NCBI GenBank assembly: GCA_021797415.1
Contig: JAJZZT010000098.1
Coordinates: 1 to 5,782 of the forward strand
Source of the DNA: Bacillota bacterium
Lineage (GTDB): Bacteria; Bacillota; Bacilli; Alicyclobacillales; SLC66
Length of the DNA: 5,782 bases
Direction: 5' to 3'
This document shows positions 5,565-5,782 of the stretch, one piece after another. The number at the start of each line of letters is the position of its first letter. Positions within the stretch are counted from its first letter, which is position 1. The position numbers and the translations under genes were made by a program. The notes beneath the pieces are model-generated. The model was not told where the DNA came from. It made no database searches and saw only the letters and a list, made by a program, of their open reading frames with translations.

Positions 5565-5782
5565 CTAGGCTCTGGGGTGCGCCCTGTCGTAGACTCGCGC
5601 CAGGTGTTCCTTCGCTGTGTGCGTGTAAATCTGCGTCGAGGACAGGGTCGCATGGCCGAGCAACTCCTGAACCGTCCGCAGATCAGCCCCGCCCTCCAGC
5701 AGATGCGTGGCAAATGTGTGTCTCAGTGTGTGCGGAGTCACGTGTTTGGCCAATGCCAGGCGGTCCACGTACCCCGCCAAGA
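5565..5782 (-). CDS. xerC: Tyrosine recombinase XerC/CodV (C-terminal 71 residues, runs off the window)
   Basis: XerC-type recombinases resolve chromosome dimers at the dif site near cell division. Only the C-terminal end of the catalytic domain is in the window; proteins of this family are about 300 residues. It contains HTLRH (the HxxR box, Arg catalytic), the [20 protein letters not shown] segment, LGHA with the second catalytic histidine, and STQIYTH with the tyrosine nucleophile, and ends YDRAHPRA, the ending typical of XerC. Catalytic residues in this part are intact. Position ahead of hslV, hslU and codY matches codV of B. subtilis, favouring XerC over XerD or a phage integrase. The upstream part is outside the window, so the start cannot be judged. 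Confidence 0.93.
   Translation of the reverse strand, partial: LAGYVDRLALAKHVTPHTLRHTFATHLLEGGADLRTVQELLGHATLSSTQIYTHTAKEHLARVYDRAHPRA

Noticed and set aside
5384..5713. 109-codon minus-strand frame overlapping xerC and the element
   Set aside because: It is the wrong frame of xerC; its sequence is Arg/Cys-rich as expected of an off-frame reading in GC-rich DNA, while the other frame holds intact recombinase motifs.

Overview
The window is a stretch of chromosome from a GC-rich, flagellated member of the Bacilli. Every recognisable gene lies on the minus strand. Read in the direction of transcription the order is xerC (C-terminus only), hslV, hslU, codY, flgB, flgC, fliE, fliF (N-terminal part). 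This is the same order as the codV-clpQ-clpY-codY-flgB-flgC-fliE-fliF block of Bacillus subtilis. A 259-residue CodY with the typical winged-helix sequence, strong GGAGG-type ribosome binding sites and frequent GTG/TTG starts all fit a Bacillota host. The high GC content and the Spo0A-box-like sites suggest a spore former, perhaps of the Alicyclobacillaceae type, but that placement is inference.

Positions 5782-4784 hold the end of a tyrosine recombinase and the HslV peptidase. Between them is a 244-nt gap that looks like an inserted miniature element: 18-bp imperfect terminal inverted repeats, a 7-bp flanking direct repeat, and a strong internal 18-bp perfect hairpin. Removing the element and one repeat copy leaves a 34-nt spacer, a normal distance between genes of one operon. 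Positions 4709-2484 encode the HslU ATPase and the global regulator CodY.

Positions 2483-2344 are the gap between codY and the flagellar operon. It holds a GC-rich palindrome just after the codY stop and a cluster of four TTTGTCG(A/G) motifs that resemble Spo0A boxes. From 2343 down to the window edge run the first genes of the fla/che operon. They encode the proximal rod proteins FlgB and FlgC, the rod/MS-ring adaptor FliE and the MS-ring protein FliF, which together form the base of the flagellum. The flgB-flgC gap contains two mutually exclusive hairpins, and flgB, flgC and fliE all use non-ATG starts.

The genes link chromosome-dimer resolution, ATP-dependent proteolysis, nutrient-responsive transcription control and motility. 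No RNA gene, CRISPR array or wholly unfamiliar protein gene is visible. The non-coding sequences between xerC and hslV and between codY and flgB are the least ordinary parts.
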